DNA from: Atriophallophorus winterbourni
Taxonomy: Eukaryota > Platyhelminthes > Trematoda > Plagiorchiida > Microphallidae
Direction of reading: 5' to 3'
Assembly: GCA_013407085.1 (NCBI GenBank)
Contig: JACCGJ010020600.1
Coordinates: 1 to 64,000 of the forward strand
Length of the DNA stretch: 64,000 nucleotides
Under the pieces are notes generated by a model. It made no database searches. It was not told where the DNA came from and saw only the letters and a program-made list of their open reading frames with translations. This document shows positions 23,601 to 33,614 of the stretch, in pieces; the stretch's first letter is position 1, and each line of letters opens with the position of its first letter. Position numbers and translations under genes: made by a program.

Positions 23601-24133
23601 GACGATGCATATGAATTAGACTGTTGCTGAGCCAAGTCCAACGACTTTGCTTGATCGAAAGCTGTCTGTAGATCGAGACATTTATGTTCCAGCAAACGTT
23701 GCCTGATAGGATTTGATAGCAATCCAGAAATAAACGCATCACGCGTTGCATCATTTTGATTTTCAGTAGCGCTCACGGATTTGAAATGACAGTCTTTAGC
23801 GAATGTGTGCAATCTCTGAACAAACTGGTCGAGGTTTTCGGTTTGTGCTTGTTTGCAGGTCGCCAAAACATGTCGTGCGAACACTTCGTTTTTTGGTTGC
23901 ACGTATATGGACTGAAGAGTGGCTACGGCCGATTCATATGTTGTGCATTGAGATATAAGTTTGTACACAGAAGGCGACAGAAAATGAATCAAAGTTTTGA
24001 GTTTGTCTGGTTTGTGCGATTCTATGATTTCAAGAAAATTGCTGAATGTGTAAAACCAATGCTCCCAGGAGTCGGCAGCGTTTGAAGCGTTCGGATCGGC
24101 GTCCAAGCGATCAGGTCTGAGTAAACGATCCAT
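20612..24133 (-). CDS. Gypsy gag-pol polyprotein, complete
   Basis: One uninterrupted frame of 1173 codons with ATG at 24133, only 16 nt from the 5' LTR. Domains in order: gag (1-210); two zinc knuckles CX2CX4HX4C at about 214-227 and 234-247; aspartic protease with VDTGSSE at 294-300; reverse transcriptase with VDLQSAYH (Asp 503) and YIDD at 565-568; RNase H with TDASD near 709, Glu in VEKEA near 745 and Asp in TDQRS at 771; integrase HHCC (His 843, His 851, Cys 872, Cys 875) and the DDE triad Asp 903, Asp 961 (57 residues between), Glu 997 (35 between). All catalytic residues seen are present. Gag and pol in one frame means no frameshift signal is needed. It is likely functional protein if transcribed; transcription is doubtful because the 5' LTR is interrupted. 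Confidence 0.93.
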   Translation of the reverse strand: MDRLLRPDRLDADPNASNAADSWEHWFYTFSNFLEIIESHKPDKLKTLIHFLSPSVYKLISQCTTYESAVATLQSIYVQPKNEVFARHVLATCKQAQTENLDQFVQRLHTFAKDCHFKSVSATENQNDATRDAFISGLLSNPIRQRLLEHKCLDLQTAFDQAKSLDLAQQQSNSYASSAPAITCKASPKETIDLDTSKSDTTLATTHSRLPGNCFFCGYDRHPRHKCPAREAVCKSCGKKGHFIKVCRSTNFVKHNAPACAFLSSAIATAAVPTSLKKAITKIRVNGITLHALVDTGSSESYVSEEIIREHKWPVLESKNQIVLASTSMTSSTKGHCFVSIIHKNNSYDNVKLSILPDLCADVLLGHDFLQRHQMVEIPFEGIQPPFSLCGLSVATLPPIPLFVHLDPSCRPISTKSRRHSHSDELFIQTEVNKLLKDGIIEPSQSPWRAQVLITTNERHKKRMVVDYSQTINRFTYLDAYPLPRIDDLIDKISHYRVFSTVDLQSAYHQIPIKDNEREYTAFEACGNLYHYKRIPFGVTNGVACFQRVMDELIRTESLQGTYVYIDDITICGADKKEHDINLSKFMQVVEKYGLTLNRDKCVYGVEQIKLLGYEVSAGTVKPDPERFEALLKLPPPTDSKAQQRVVGMFSYYSQWFSKFSDKIHHLTHNQTFPLSGKAMEAYNTLKSELVQASLFSIDRNVPLVVETDASDIAISATLNQSGRPVAFFSRTLSHCERNHSAVEKEACAIVEAIRKWRHYLIGCHFKLITDQRSVAYMYDSKAASKIKNDKIQRWRIELSQFSYDVVYRPGPSNTVADALSRGFCSSIQSLTHLKSIHDSLCHPGITRLFHFVKSKNLPFSVDNVKTIIQQCTVCSQLKPKFYYPSNDPLIKATKPFERLSVDFKGPIPSSTRNHYLLTVIDEFSRFPFAFPCADMTSSTIISRFIELFSIFGMPSYIHSDRGPSFMSADVKAFLHSRGIATSRTTSYNPQGNGQVERLNGTLWKTISLSLRNRGLSTEQWEQVLPDALHAVRSLLCTATNATPHERMFLHNRRSPAGTSLPNWLLVPGPILIQKNVRNSKYDPLVEEGELLECNPQYAHVRYHDGREETVSLRRLAPVDQSLQATGSEPVDSPPETLDCDTPSNTPIEKNNTEQLITQQQRVRPYCLRNREA

Positions 24134-24149
24134 TTATAGTTGATTAAAT
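24134..24149 (-). promoter_or_regulatory. Primer-binding region, self-complementary to the LTR
   Basis: The 16 nt between 5' LTR and ATG contain TTTAATCAACTATA (24148 to 24135 on the minus strand). Its exact complement, TATAGTTGATTAAA, lies 64 nt upstream in the LTR transcript (24226 to 24213). No match to a tRNA 3' end was evident. A 14-bp pairing at this place fits self-priming as established for the fission yeast element Tf1. Confidence 0.65.
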
Positions 24150-24296
24150 TGTAACGAGATAGAGTGAATGATACTTCCAAACGATTGAGAAGATAACGCC
24201 TGATAGAAAGGCTTTAATCAACTATAGATTTGGGCATATAGACTGTAACGAGAAAAGAGAACTGTTAACGAAGTAAAGCCGACACCTATGTTTAAT

Positions 24297-25804
24297 TATT
24301 TATTATTTATTATTTTATTATTATTTCACACAAGTCTTTACAGACGATGTGCCAACAAGTATACCATGAAGAAGGTACATGATGAGAGAAAAAAGGAAAA
24401 AAAGAGGGTGATTTTTTGTCTGTCTGTTTACACATGCCGCTTTTGATCTTTTTTTGTCTTTTTTGGAATAAGGGAGGGGGGAGGGTCATTGATAAACTGG
24501 AACACAAGCACGGCAGGATTCTCGCCACTGGTTCCTTTCTTGTGCCATCACACTGAGTGTTGTCAGCCACATGTCTTCACGGTCCTTCGGACCCCACCCG
24601 GGTAAGCGCGATGTTCCCACGATGGATAGTGGGGCTGTTAGACGTTTGAGGGTCTTCCGCCAGGTATTCCTTTGTCCGCCACGGCGACGTTTCCAATCTG
24701 GTCCGGCGAGAGCGAAAAGAGCTAGGCGAGGAAGGCGTCGCTCATCCATACGGAGAACGTGCCCCAGCCATCTCAGCTGGCACATGGATATATGATCGGA
24801 GAGTGGCACAGAGCGATCGCCGGGGACTGCCTCCTGACGTCATCATTTTTGACTTTCTGTTGCCAGCTTAAACGAGCTATACTCCGCAGGCAGCGATGAT
24901 CAAACGTCGATAATCGTTGACTATCAGCTTGTCGCAGCGTCCACGTCTCGCAGCCATACAGTAGAACTGCTCGTACGGTGGCCTGGTACACTATGCCCTT
25001 CAAGCGTAATCCAACATCGCGTCGGCGCCACAGATACCGTAGCCCAGCGAAAGCATGGCGTGCTCTTGCAATCCGTGCTGTGATTTCAGCTTCGATATCG
25101 CCCGCAGTTGTGATGCAGCTCCCTAGGTAGGTGAATCTGTCAGTCACTTCCAGTTTATGGTTTTCGATCGTCAAATCAAGTGTTGGGTCTGTCCAATCTT
25201 GTAGGAACACTTTGCATTTTGACGGAGAGAAGTGTAATCCATACAGTGACAACTGATCAACGAGTAGATCCAAAGCGCTTTGTATGGCGCAAGCATTCTC
25301 TCCGAGGAGAGCAATGTCGTCAGCATAGTCCAGATCCATAACTCGTCGACCGGGGAGCAGGTCGATCCCACAATTCGGTAGCTGGGCTGTTGCTGCCTGC
25401 ATGACATCGTCAATCACAAAGTTAAATAGGAATGGGGAGATCGGACATCCTTGAGGAACCCCGCTGGAGATGGTAAACTGCTTGGATAAGTCACCATAGG
25501 CTTTGACTCTGCCGGTGGTGTGGCAGTACAGCTTCTTGAGCAGGATTACGTACTTCGGTGGGACACCATGGCGAATGAGACAGTCCCAGAGGGCGGTTCT
25601 GTCAATGGAATCGAAGGCTGCTCTTATGTCAAGAAAGACGATGATTGTTGGGCGTGCGTATTGGTAACGTTGCTCCAAAATTTGGCGGAGCGTGAAGATT
25701 TGGTCCACACACCCGCGTCCTCCTCTAAAACCAGCCTGTTCTTCTCGGTACTCTGCTTCTCGGTAGCTGTTAAGCTGGCTAGGTATTGATAGGAAACAGT
25801 TAGA
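24297..25804 (-). mobile_element. RTE-type LINE (family 1), 5' truncated
   Basis: Minus-strand insertion in the Gypsy 5' LTR, flanked by GTTTAAT at 24290-24296 and 25805-25811 (target duplication), with an AAT-rich tail at 24297-24325. The frame from 25708 to 24773 contains IFLD-like FLDIRAAFDS, SSGVPQGCPISPFLFNF, YADDIALLG and LLYGCETWTL. A second frame (24809-24486) holds the end RWLGHVLRMDERRLPRLALF. One frameshift separates the two, so the enzyme is broken. The copy at 33153-33614 has a nearly identical 3' end. Confidence 0.9.
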
Positions 25805-26243
25805 GTTTAATATAGTGTGTGTTATACATAAGGAAAGGTAGGAAAATAATACGACGGTGGTTTCCTTGGTACGTCTTTCCAGACGCCCGAACTCGTTTCA
25901 CGCGGATGCACCACGTCTACTACGAATCACCCTTGAGTTTACTGTGAAGGTAGAAGAAGTCTTGCTCTCGGCCCACCTCCGGAATACGAATTCGCCTATC
26001 CGCATTTTTCCTGACGTTTCATGGTCTCAAAGACAGATGCAAAAGCAGACCGGTTACGATTGGAAATCGGAGAATGATAAACGCAGCATCTTTATTCACG
26101 GTGTTCCTGAGCTGAACAATGAGGATTTAGCTAAGAACACTCTACACGACTACTCTCAATGGCGCTATATCCAAGAGCTTAGCAAAATCAAAGGAACTAT
26201 GGCCGCTGCCGTGAAACGCCTTCCCAAGTCCTCCAGTTACAAG

Positions 26244-26326
26244 GTAACCTGACAGTATCTTAGCCCACGTACAGTCTCAGACTGTACGGCACTTTGCCTG
26301 GATCAGGCTTGTGCTTTCATACCATA
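26244..26326 (+). mobile_element. SINE-A copy in CR1 ORF1, with target duplication
   Basis: 5'-truncated SINE-A ending GCTTTCATACCATA, bordered by CCAGTTACAAG at 26233-26243 and 26327-26337. The exact 11-bp duplication fixes both ends and proves retrotransposition with the CATA end as 3' end. CR1 ORF1 resumes in frame after the right copy. Confidence 0.93.
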
Positions 26327-27113
26327 CCAGTTACAAGAGCAATGCTTCGCGCATTCTGAAAATTACATTCCACTCAGAGGATATGGTAAGTACCGCTTTG
26401 AGGTTGTGGTATGATAACAAACGCTTTACACCCACGGAGGTTTGGCTTCGCTCCGCTGTCGACAAATCACAGCCTCGTCTACAATCACCAGTCACGTCGA
26501 ATGGAAACCAATCTGCTAGCGAATTACACACGACTGTTTCAAAAAACTCTTAGGAGCCGGCTTCATCGGGGCCGGTGGAATAAGTGCACCTTCAAATCGC
26601 ACACTGTACACACTGCAATTGCGCAGCCTTTCATGCTGTTACACAAATGCTGCTGGTTTTATGAACAAACTCTCGGAGCTCCGTTACCGCCACTCCCTTT
26701 GTGCATGGGACCTAATAGCCGTTACTGAGACTTGATTATCGAGCGCATTTCTTAATGCGGAACTCACCCTCCCCAATAAGTCTTTACTTCGTCGGGATCG
26801 TGCAACAAGAGGAGGTGGTGTCCCGCTCTATTACCATGAATCACTTCGTTGCGAACCATTAAGCGACCCTGCGTTGTGTGACTCTGATGTTCTATGGTGC
26901 CAAATGTCAATCAAACAAGACAGTCTTCTCCTGATTGCGGTTCTTTATAGACCACCCAGTAGCCATGCACAGCTTGATTCCTTCCTTATCTCTTCACTTC
27001 GGCACGCTCTAAACAAACGATTTCCCTACATACTGATAATGGGAGAGTTCAATTGTCCTAGATTTTGTGGAGACCTTGTTTCTCAACCGTTTGCCACTGA
27101 ACTGTCTGACTTA

Positions 27114-27342
27114 TGGTATGAAAGCACAAGCCTGATCCAGGCAAAGTGCCGCACAGTCAGACTGCACGTGGGCAAAGATACTGTCAGGTTGCCCAGGCCT
27201 AGACAGATATGAGAGGGAAAATAGAAATAGAAATGGCAGTGAGACTCCAGCGTGTTTCAGCATAAAGCTCACTGCCGTTGGCCAATCAATTTAGCACGAT
27301 GTTAGCCGTACATCACAGGAATGCTGCACGATTGCACATCCG
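27114..27342 (-). mobile_element. SINE-A, full-length reference copy (229 bp)
   Basis: Bordered by TGTCTGACTTA at 27103-27113 and 27343-27353. On the minus strand it starts CACGGATGTGCAATCG and ends GCTTTCATACCA. Near the 3' end are two perfect small hairpins in the family: CAGTC-TCT-GACTG and GCCTG-GAT-CAGGC; this copy has lost part of the first loop. No A or B box was found, so it is not clearly tRNA-derived. It encodes nothing. It interrupts the CR1 endonuclease region. Confidence 0.9.
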
Positions 27343-27380
27343 TGTCTGACTTACTGGCAGACTATCCATTGTACAACCAC

Positions 27381-28173
27381 GGCTAAAGCCAGACTGGCAT
27401 TCGCTAAACTTAAGTGCCTCTGGACGAGACGTGATTTACGCTGGGAATCAAAGGACGGATATTATTCCACTCGGTAAGGACAGTATTGCTATACGGGGTA
27501 ATGTTGGACAGTTCGCTCAGAAGATGTTAGGAGGCTCGAGGTTTTCGACCAAACGTTGTTTGCGTAGGATTGCTCAACGTACGGTGGCAACACCACGTTG
27601 CAATTCTGAGGTCAGGCGCGGTTCTTAGGAAGCAACGGCCACTAGCTTCAGACAGCCATTAACCGACGTCGCCTCGCTGGTTGGGGCACGTCCTGCGCTA
27701 ATGAAACCCGACGGTTACCACGCGAGCGATTTATGCTCAGCTGGTACAGTCTCTGGACCAAAAGTGGCTGGCGGTCAGCCAACTAACATGGAAGAGTGGA
27801 TTAAAAGGCTCACTTCTGTCTAGCTAGGGTTGGATACGAGCGCGCTTGCCCTGGATGGAGGTGCAAGGAAGGGGAGAGTGTATGCTCGACACATTGGCAA
27901 CGATGGAATTGAACCGACATCAATGGAAAGAGTGCATCATCTCTATTACTCCCTGACCACTCTGTGTTCAACAACTTATCAAAAAAAATCAAAAAAATTC
28001 AAAAAATGATTGTGTGTAAATGGACAAAAAAACATACCATGTTCCCATCTCACTTTTTATTTCTCTCTGTTTTACCCGAATTGTACCCCCTTTATGCTTT
28101 GTACTCTCATTGTTTATGTTGAACGGCACCCTATCTGTATCAGATTGTGCAACTATATATATATATATATATA
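27381..28173 (+). mobile_element. RTE-type LINE (family 2), 3' end, AT-repeat tail
   Basis: Inserted in the CR1 endonuclease frame between YNH and the following V-R-E-S-T. The flanks share ACCAC at 27376-27380 and near 28173-28178 as a short target duplication. Broken frames show the RTE C-terminus (LWTRRDL, VLLYG remnants, WLGHVLR at about 27680). The 3' UTR near 28085-28155 (GTTTATGTTGAACGGCAC, TATCAGATTGTGCAA) and an (AT)n tail follow. The same 3' UTR ends the non-autonomous elements at 29704 and 47997. Confidence 0.78.
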
Positions 28174-29703
28174 TCACCACGTTCGTGAATCAACTCGGTT
28201 TCGGGACATGAATGCATCATCCATTCTGGACTTTATCATCACAAATGAAGAGTTAATGATTGAGAATCTTTCCTTTACCCCTCCTCTCGGCTATAGTGAC
28301 CATGTTGTTTTGACATTCACTTTCGTTACATCCATGGACTACTTTAATAAAACCCGTCCACAAACTCGTTGGATTACCGACATAGGATTGTTCCACGAAA
28401 TTGTTGCTGCCAATTCATGGGAATTCTTAATGTCTGACAAGATCGTTGTTGCTTAGACCACGTTTCGCACTCACTGGCACGCTTTGCTGCGCGCTGCCAG
28501 CCACGAGAAGCCTTTTCATCATAAGAAACCGGGCTCATTCCGTCGCAGCCGAACGAAGAAAGCCATAGCACAGCGAAACCTGGCATGGCGATGTTATCGG
28601 ATAGGAAGAAACAAAAATGACTGAGAAAACTACAGGTCATTGCGAAACTATTGTACATACCTCAACCGCAAAGACAAGATTCAATATGAATTGTATATAT
28701 CCAACAAGTTTATGGAGAACCCAAAAAGCTTGTTCCACTTTGTGAACCAAAGACTCGTGGTCAAACTATTAATTCCATCCCTAGTCAGCGCACACGGCCT
28801 CACATCGACCGCCTTGGAAGCTGCAACTGTGCTGTCGCAATAATACGCTCCTATTTTTAACCCTACATATCCCGCGAAACTTACCCACTTTTCTTTTCCC
28901 TCGCGCGACGTGCAAGAGATACCGGAAATAAAGTTCACCCCTGAGGCAGTTCATCAGAAGATTCTGTGTCTGCGACAGTACTCCTCGCCAGGACTCGACG
29001 GCATCCATCCCAAAATACTGAAAGTAGCCGCAGCACATATATGTCCTTTACTCGCGACTTACTTTCAACGTTGTTTGGGCTCGGCTACCATTCCACAAGC
29101 CTGAAAGGAAGGTGTTGTAAGCCCTATATTTAAAGGCGGCAGCCGGTCTGATCCTGCAAATTATCGGCCCATCGTACTGTTATCAGTGATTTCTAAAGTT
29201 ATGGAGAGCATTGTCTCTGACCGCATTGTCTCACATTTCGAAACGAATCGGATTTTAATCAAACAGCAACACGGCTTTCGGGCCAAACGTTCGTGCACCT
29301 CTAATTTGCTTCTCGCACGAGATGAATGGACGAAATCCGTCGACGAAGGCACTGGTGTCGATGCTATATTTTTGGATTTATCCAAGGCATTCGACCGTGT
29401 GCATCACGACATCCTTCTCCTTAAACTCGCTTCCTACGGTGTTGGAAAATCCCGCGTATCATGAATGAAATACTTCCTATGCGATCGCTCTCTCTGTGTT
29501 CGTGTGCGCGACTGCTACTCAGCTCCCATTCCAATCAAGTGTGGTTTGCCGCAAGGTTCTGTTCTTGGTCCAAGACTTTTCATTATCTTCATCAACGATA
29601 TCGGACAAGACATTGATACCCCGTTCCTCCTCTTTGCTGATGATGTCAAACTTTGGCGCTCCCTTAAATCGTATGATGATTCCCGTGTCTTACAAGACGA
29701 CTT

Positions 29704-29852
29704 CGGTGTAGGCAACCGGGTAGTATCATGCCTACGTTCAACGATGCCGATGACAACGCTTTGTACCCCCCTTCTCGCTTGTACATCTCATTGTTTATGT
29801 TGAACGGCACTATATCTGTATCAGATTGTGCAAATATAATAATAATATAATA
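29704..29852 (+). mobile_element. RTE-derived non-autonomous element, 5' truncated (149 bp)
   Basis: Inserted in the CR1 reverse transcriptase just after FADD. The 12-bp ACAAGACGACTT occurs at 29692-29703 and 29853-29864. The insert starts CGGTGTAGGCAACCGGGTAG and ends in an AATAAT-type tail. It matches the last 150 bp of the full 566-bp copy at 47997-48562. Confidence 0.92.
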
Positions 29853-30971
29853 ACAAGACGACTTAGATCGCCTACATTGTTGGTCCTCACGAAACTATCT
29901 TCCATTCAACGCATCCAAGTGCAGCGTTCTCCCCATCCGTCACTCAGCTTGTTTTACCTACCGTTTGGGGCAAACAACACTTCAACGCATTCGACAAGAA
30001 AAGGATCTTGGACTTATCATTCAGCTAGACCTTGGTTGCACAACACAATGCGAACGCGCAGCAGCTGCAGCCAACCGCAACACCGGCCTACTTCGCCGCG
30101 CCCTCGGCAAGTTCGACCGGTTTCTCTTCCCGACTCTGTTGAACATTTACATCCGGCCACACTTGGAATACGCAGTGCAGGCTTGGCGGCCGTGGCTATG
30201 CAAGGACATGTCACTCCTCGAAAACGCCCAACGGTGTGCGACAAAGCTCGTCCGCGGTATGCGCCACTTGCCATACGAGGAGAGATTACGCCGTTTAAAC
30301 AATTACTCCGTTGCGTACCGTCTTCTCCGTGGAGACATGATACTTAGATACCGGATACTGAGCGACCCCTCCCATCCATGCAGCTCCCTGCTCGTCCCAT
30401 CCATCAGCACAAATCTCCGAGAACATGGACTTAAATTGCTACATCAGCAAAGCCGACTTGAATGTCGCCGCATGTTTTTCTCGGTGCGAGTCTGCAATCC
30501 ATGGAATGCTCTTCCATGCAAGCTTTTTGAATCCACTTCTTTCGGTTCTTTCAAAGGTCTTCTCGATTCCCACCTACATGAAATCTCCCACTCCCAAGAC
30601 ACTAATACAAACTCGTGGCAACGGTAAGTTCTCTTTCTGTGCCATTTGCATTTTCGTCACTACCCCTCTAACACTTCTCCAGTTTCATTGCTCTTCCAGA
30701 TCCCAGTATCGGAAGTCCAAGCGCACGCAGTCTCAGATGACCATGTTCCGGAGGATGTGGTGGGTAGCGGTGTCCCGGGTTGACGTCCTACCTGTCCAAA
30801 TGCCACAAAAATCCACTGATGGTGCAGGCTAACGCGAATGTGGCCCGGCTATAAGGACTTGGAAACTCGAACATTTTACTTTTCTTTTCTTTTCGACCCA
30901 CCGCACAATCCACCCTGCGGTTTGTACATGCTCCCCGCTTTTTATACCGTAATAAACTATTGACTATTGAC

Positions 30972-31829
30972 AAATTTCGTGAAAACAAACGAAGTTGAGG
31001 TCCTTATCAACCAACATTCGCCTTTTGCTTGCTATAACAGAATCTTAGTTATCTACTGACGTCGGAGATAATGAAATTTTCGTACCCAATTAGTCCACTC
31101 GATGGCGCGATCATTTAAAACCAGACAGTGGTGTTCTTCTTCTTCTTCTGAATCGAAAGCAGAAGGGATAAAATCTCGTTTAAGCTTCATCACAGTAATA
31201 GGCATGGGTGACTTCTGCTGACAAGGCAAACCGTGAGAGTAGAGGAACACCACTATATCACTCCGGGGATCAAGTCCATCCGTCTCAACAAATGCTGATC
31301 CAGGCTGTTCTCCTCTATATTTCGAATGATTGTGTGTTATCTCAAACCGTGCACTATATAGGAGGTGATTATTTATGGGAGATGTTGATATGTAGAATCA
31401 AACACTTAGAAGGCCAAACACATACGGTTCACGTTTCAACCATGAGTTCCAGACGGAGACAGCATACTCTAAGTGCGACCTGATGTATCGAAACCGAAGA
31501 TTATGATCGTGTGGGACTTCAACTTGCCTGATATAGACGGGCTAACTTTAAGCTGTAAATCAGGTGCTTCTAATCTCTCTTTATTGTTTCTGGTCTGTGT
31601 TGTATAATAAAAAAATTAATTCAACATGTCTCCGTTTTCCACCCTTATTATTATACACACTGTACTATCTCTCTTTTGTCGCCATTCTGTTACAATTTTA
31701 AATCGAGTAATCCTAGTTTACAGGCAATCATTCTTCTCACTTGTTTATCAATCTGATTTTATGTTTCTCACTTTGTAATCGTTCGATTTTCTTCGAGTAA
31801 TTCAATTACCGTCAGTGCACGGAGAGCAC
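30972..31829. other. Mostly unrecognised; short LINE endonuclease trace near 31500
   Basis: The only hint is at 31487-31550, where one frame reads KPKIMIVWDFNLPDIDGL, resembling the FGDFNLPDI box of CR1 APE endonuclease with Gly replaced by Trp. The rest shows nothing identifiable. Confidence 0.45.
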
Positions 31830-31905
31830 CATCCAGCATAGCTCAATGGGTAATAGAGGTACACAAACCATTGTACCACGTTAAGGTCCAATCTCACCGA
31901 CTTCC
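31830..31905 (+). other. tRNA-like sequence (degenerate)
   Basis: TAGCTCAATGGG at about 31839 fits the A box. AAGGTCCAATCTC, about 45 nt downstream, is a poor B box. The spacing suits a tRNA, but I could not fold a good acceptor stem. It may be a tRNA pseudogene or a SINE head. Confidence 0.35.
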
Positions 31906-33152
31906 GAAAGGGATTCTTTTTGCGACGTCACATCCCGATTTGCATAAATCTCGTGGTGGCCAAACCATCACATGGCATAATCAGTTAATACCCTTACCTT
32001 TCCAAAGTCGGCGCAGTGCGTCTTCCAGGCTGGTGTCCCCGCGATCATATATCGCAATGGCTAGTTACGCTTCAGGATATGTCCCGAAACCGTGTTCAAT
32101 GATGTTCTTGCGCTAAGCATCTTCTTGGACTGTTTGCTTAATCCTGTATGTTGTGAAGCAGAGTGACAAGAAAAGCTTGTTATGATGCATGACAATGAAT
32201 GCCGCAAGGAAGCTGGCATGCTGATATCGCTCTACTCATTCACGAAACTTATTTGTATGCATGTTTCATTCGAGGTGTAGGCAATAGTGTGACGATGGTG
32301 CTTACACAGGAAAATTATACTCCAACATTGAAGAGCGCCACCGCCGTGCTACGTCCTTTAGAGGATGAATCGTGGTTGAGTTGTAGTGACACAGACCACG
32401 AAGATGAAACTGGATGCCAGGAGTTGTCATCCGTTTCAAAAACGAATGCTTTATCTCTTGATGAAATACAGCCTCCAAAAACGCGAAACAGCCTCGGGTA
32501 TTACGCCCGAGGACAAGGAGCTCTTAGCTAGCCCTAACACCGAGAGTCTGGCCCCATGTGATAGTGCTCTTCAGTTCTATATAAACGCTGGTAGCATTAG
32601 AACTAAATAGGCTGAACTCCCCTGTAGAGTTGACGACACCCACTACAAAATTGTGGGTGTCACGGAATCATGGTTGTTTTATGATGGCCACATACCAGCT
32701 TCAATAGCTGATAGGTTTAGCGCCGTAAGAAGTGATCGACCTTTTGGTAAGCTAGCAGGAGGGGTGTTGCTCCTTATTGGTAACGCTATTCCCTTTGAGA
32801 ATAGTATTTCATTTTCTACAACGAACGTGCAGATAATATCTGCCTAGCTCATGCATAGATACACGCGTATAGTGGTAATCTTCGTCTACCGTAATCCGAG
32901 CACTAGTTTGGAAGAAGATGCTCTTTTGCAAATTAAGCTTTCGCCTATTTTAGCCGTAGCACCACGTGTTGTAATCTTCGGAGATTTTAATCTACCAGAA
33001 ATAAACTGAGCGCACCAAACCTCGCATGCCCGAGGAAGCGCGAACGATTTTCTGGACTGGCTACACTCCCATGCACTTTACAAACGTAAACGAACCAACT
33101 AGATTCCGACGGGATCAGTCTCCGTCTACTCTTGACCTAGTTATTTCAACTT

Positions 33153-33614
33153 GAGATGGCTGGGGCACGTTCTCCGTATGGATGAGCGACGCCTTCCTCG
33201 CCCAGCTCTTTTTGCTCTCGCTGGACCTGATTGGAAACGTCGCCGTGGCGGACAAAGGAATACCTGGCGGAAGACCCTCAAGCGTCTAACAACCCCACTA
33301 GCCATCGTGGGAACATCGCGCTTACCCGGGTGGGGTCCGAAGGACCGTGAAGATATGTGGCTGATAACACTCAGTGTGATGGCAAAAGAAAGGAACCAGT
33401 GACGAGAATCCTGCCGTGCTTGTGTTCCCGTTTATCAATGACCCTTCCCCCTCCATTTTTCCAAAAAAGACAAAAAAAGATCAAAAACGGCATGTGTAAA
33501 CAGACAGACAAAAAAATCCCCCCTCTTTTTTCTTTTTTTCTTTCATCATGTACTTCTTCATGGTATAGCTGTTGGCACATCGTCTGTAAAGACTTGTGTG
33601 ATAATAATAATAAT
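33153..33614 (+). mobile_element. RTE-type LINE (family 1), 3' end
   Basis: 462-bp insert with ATTTCAACTT at 33143-33152 and 33615-33624 as 10-bp target duplication and an (ATA)n tail. It encodes only the LINE C-terminus (RWLGHVLRMDERRLPRPALF and RLPGWGPKDREDMW). The near identity with 24297-24810 marks recent activity of this family. Confidence 0.93.

Larger units (their letters stand above)
20380..25855 (-). mobile_element. Gypsy LTR retrotransposon 1 (intact gag-pol, 5' LTR broken by an RTE)
   Basis: Minus-strand element inserted in CR1 ORF1. The 3' LTR is 20380-20573 and the 5' LTR is 24150-24296 plus 25812-25855, interrupted by an RTE LINE. The LTRs share almost all sequence up to AAGTAAAGC and again from TTTAATA to AATACGAC. 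GGTG flanks the element on both sides (20376-20379, 25856-25859), a likely 4-bp target duplication. The single gag-pol frame is undamaged, so the insertion is fairly young. The RTE in the 5' LTR probably disables its promoter. Confidence 0.9.
20055..30971 (+). mobile_element. CR1-type LINE (family A), near full length, split by five insertions
   Basis: Removing inserts at 20380-25859, 26244-26337, 27114-27353, 27381-28173 and 29704-29864 leaves about 4.1 kb of colinear CR1. ORF1 runs 20200-26553 (NAICEKLQLEE, VSLVRLS, SIFIHGVPE). ORF2 endonuclease covers 26590-27380 and 28174-28330 (MNKLSELRYRHSLCAWDLIA, RGGGVPLYYHESL, MGEFN). Reverse transcriptase spans 28900-29860 (DPANYRPIVLLS, GLPQGSVLGPRLFIIFINDI, FADDVKLW). 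The C-terminal domain reaches 30627 and the 3' UTR with heptamer tail ends at 30971. The reading frame resumes across every insert, which confirms the joins. It is decayed: a stop replaces Trp in the ET-W-LS box, GDFN is GEFN, and there are several other stops. Confidence 0.85.

Noticed and set aside
31830..31905. Functional tRNA gene
   Set aside because: A-box-like sequence is fair but the B box is poor and no full cloverleaf could be drawn; kept only as a degenerate tRNA-like sequence.
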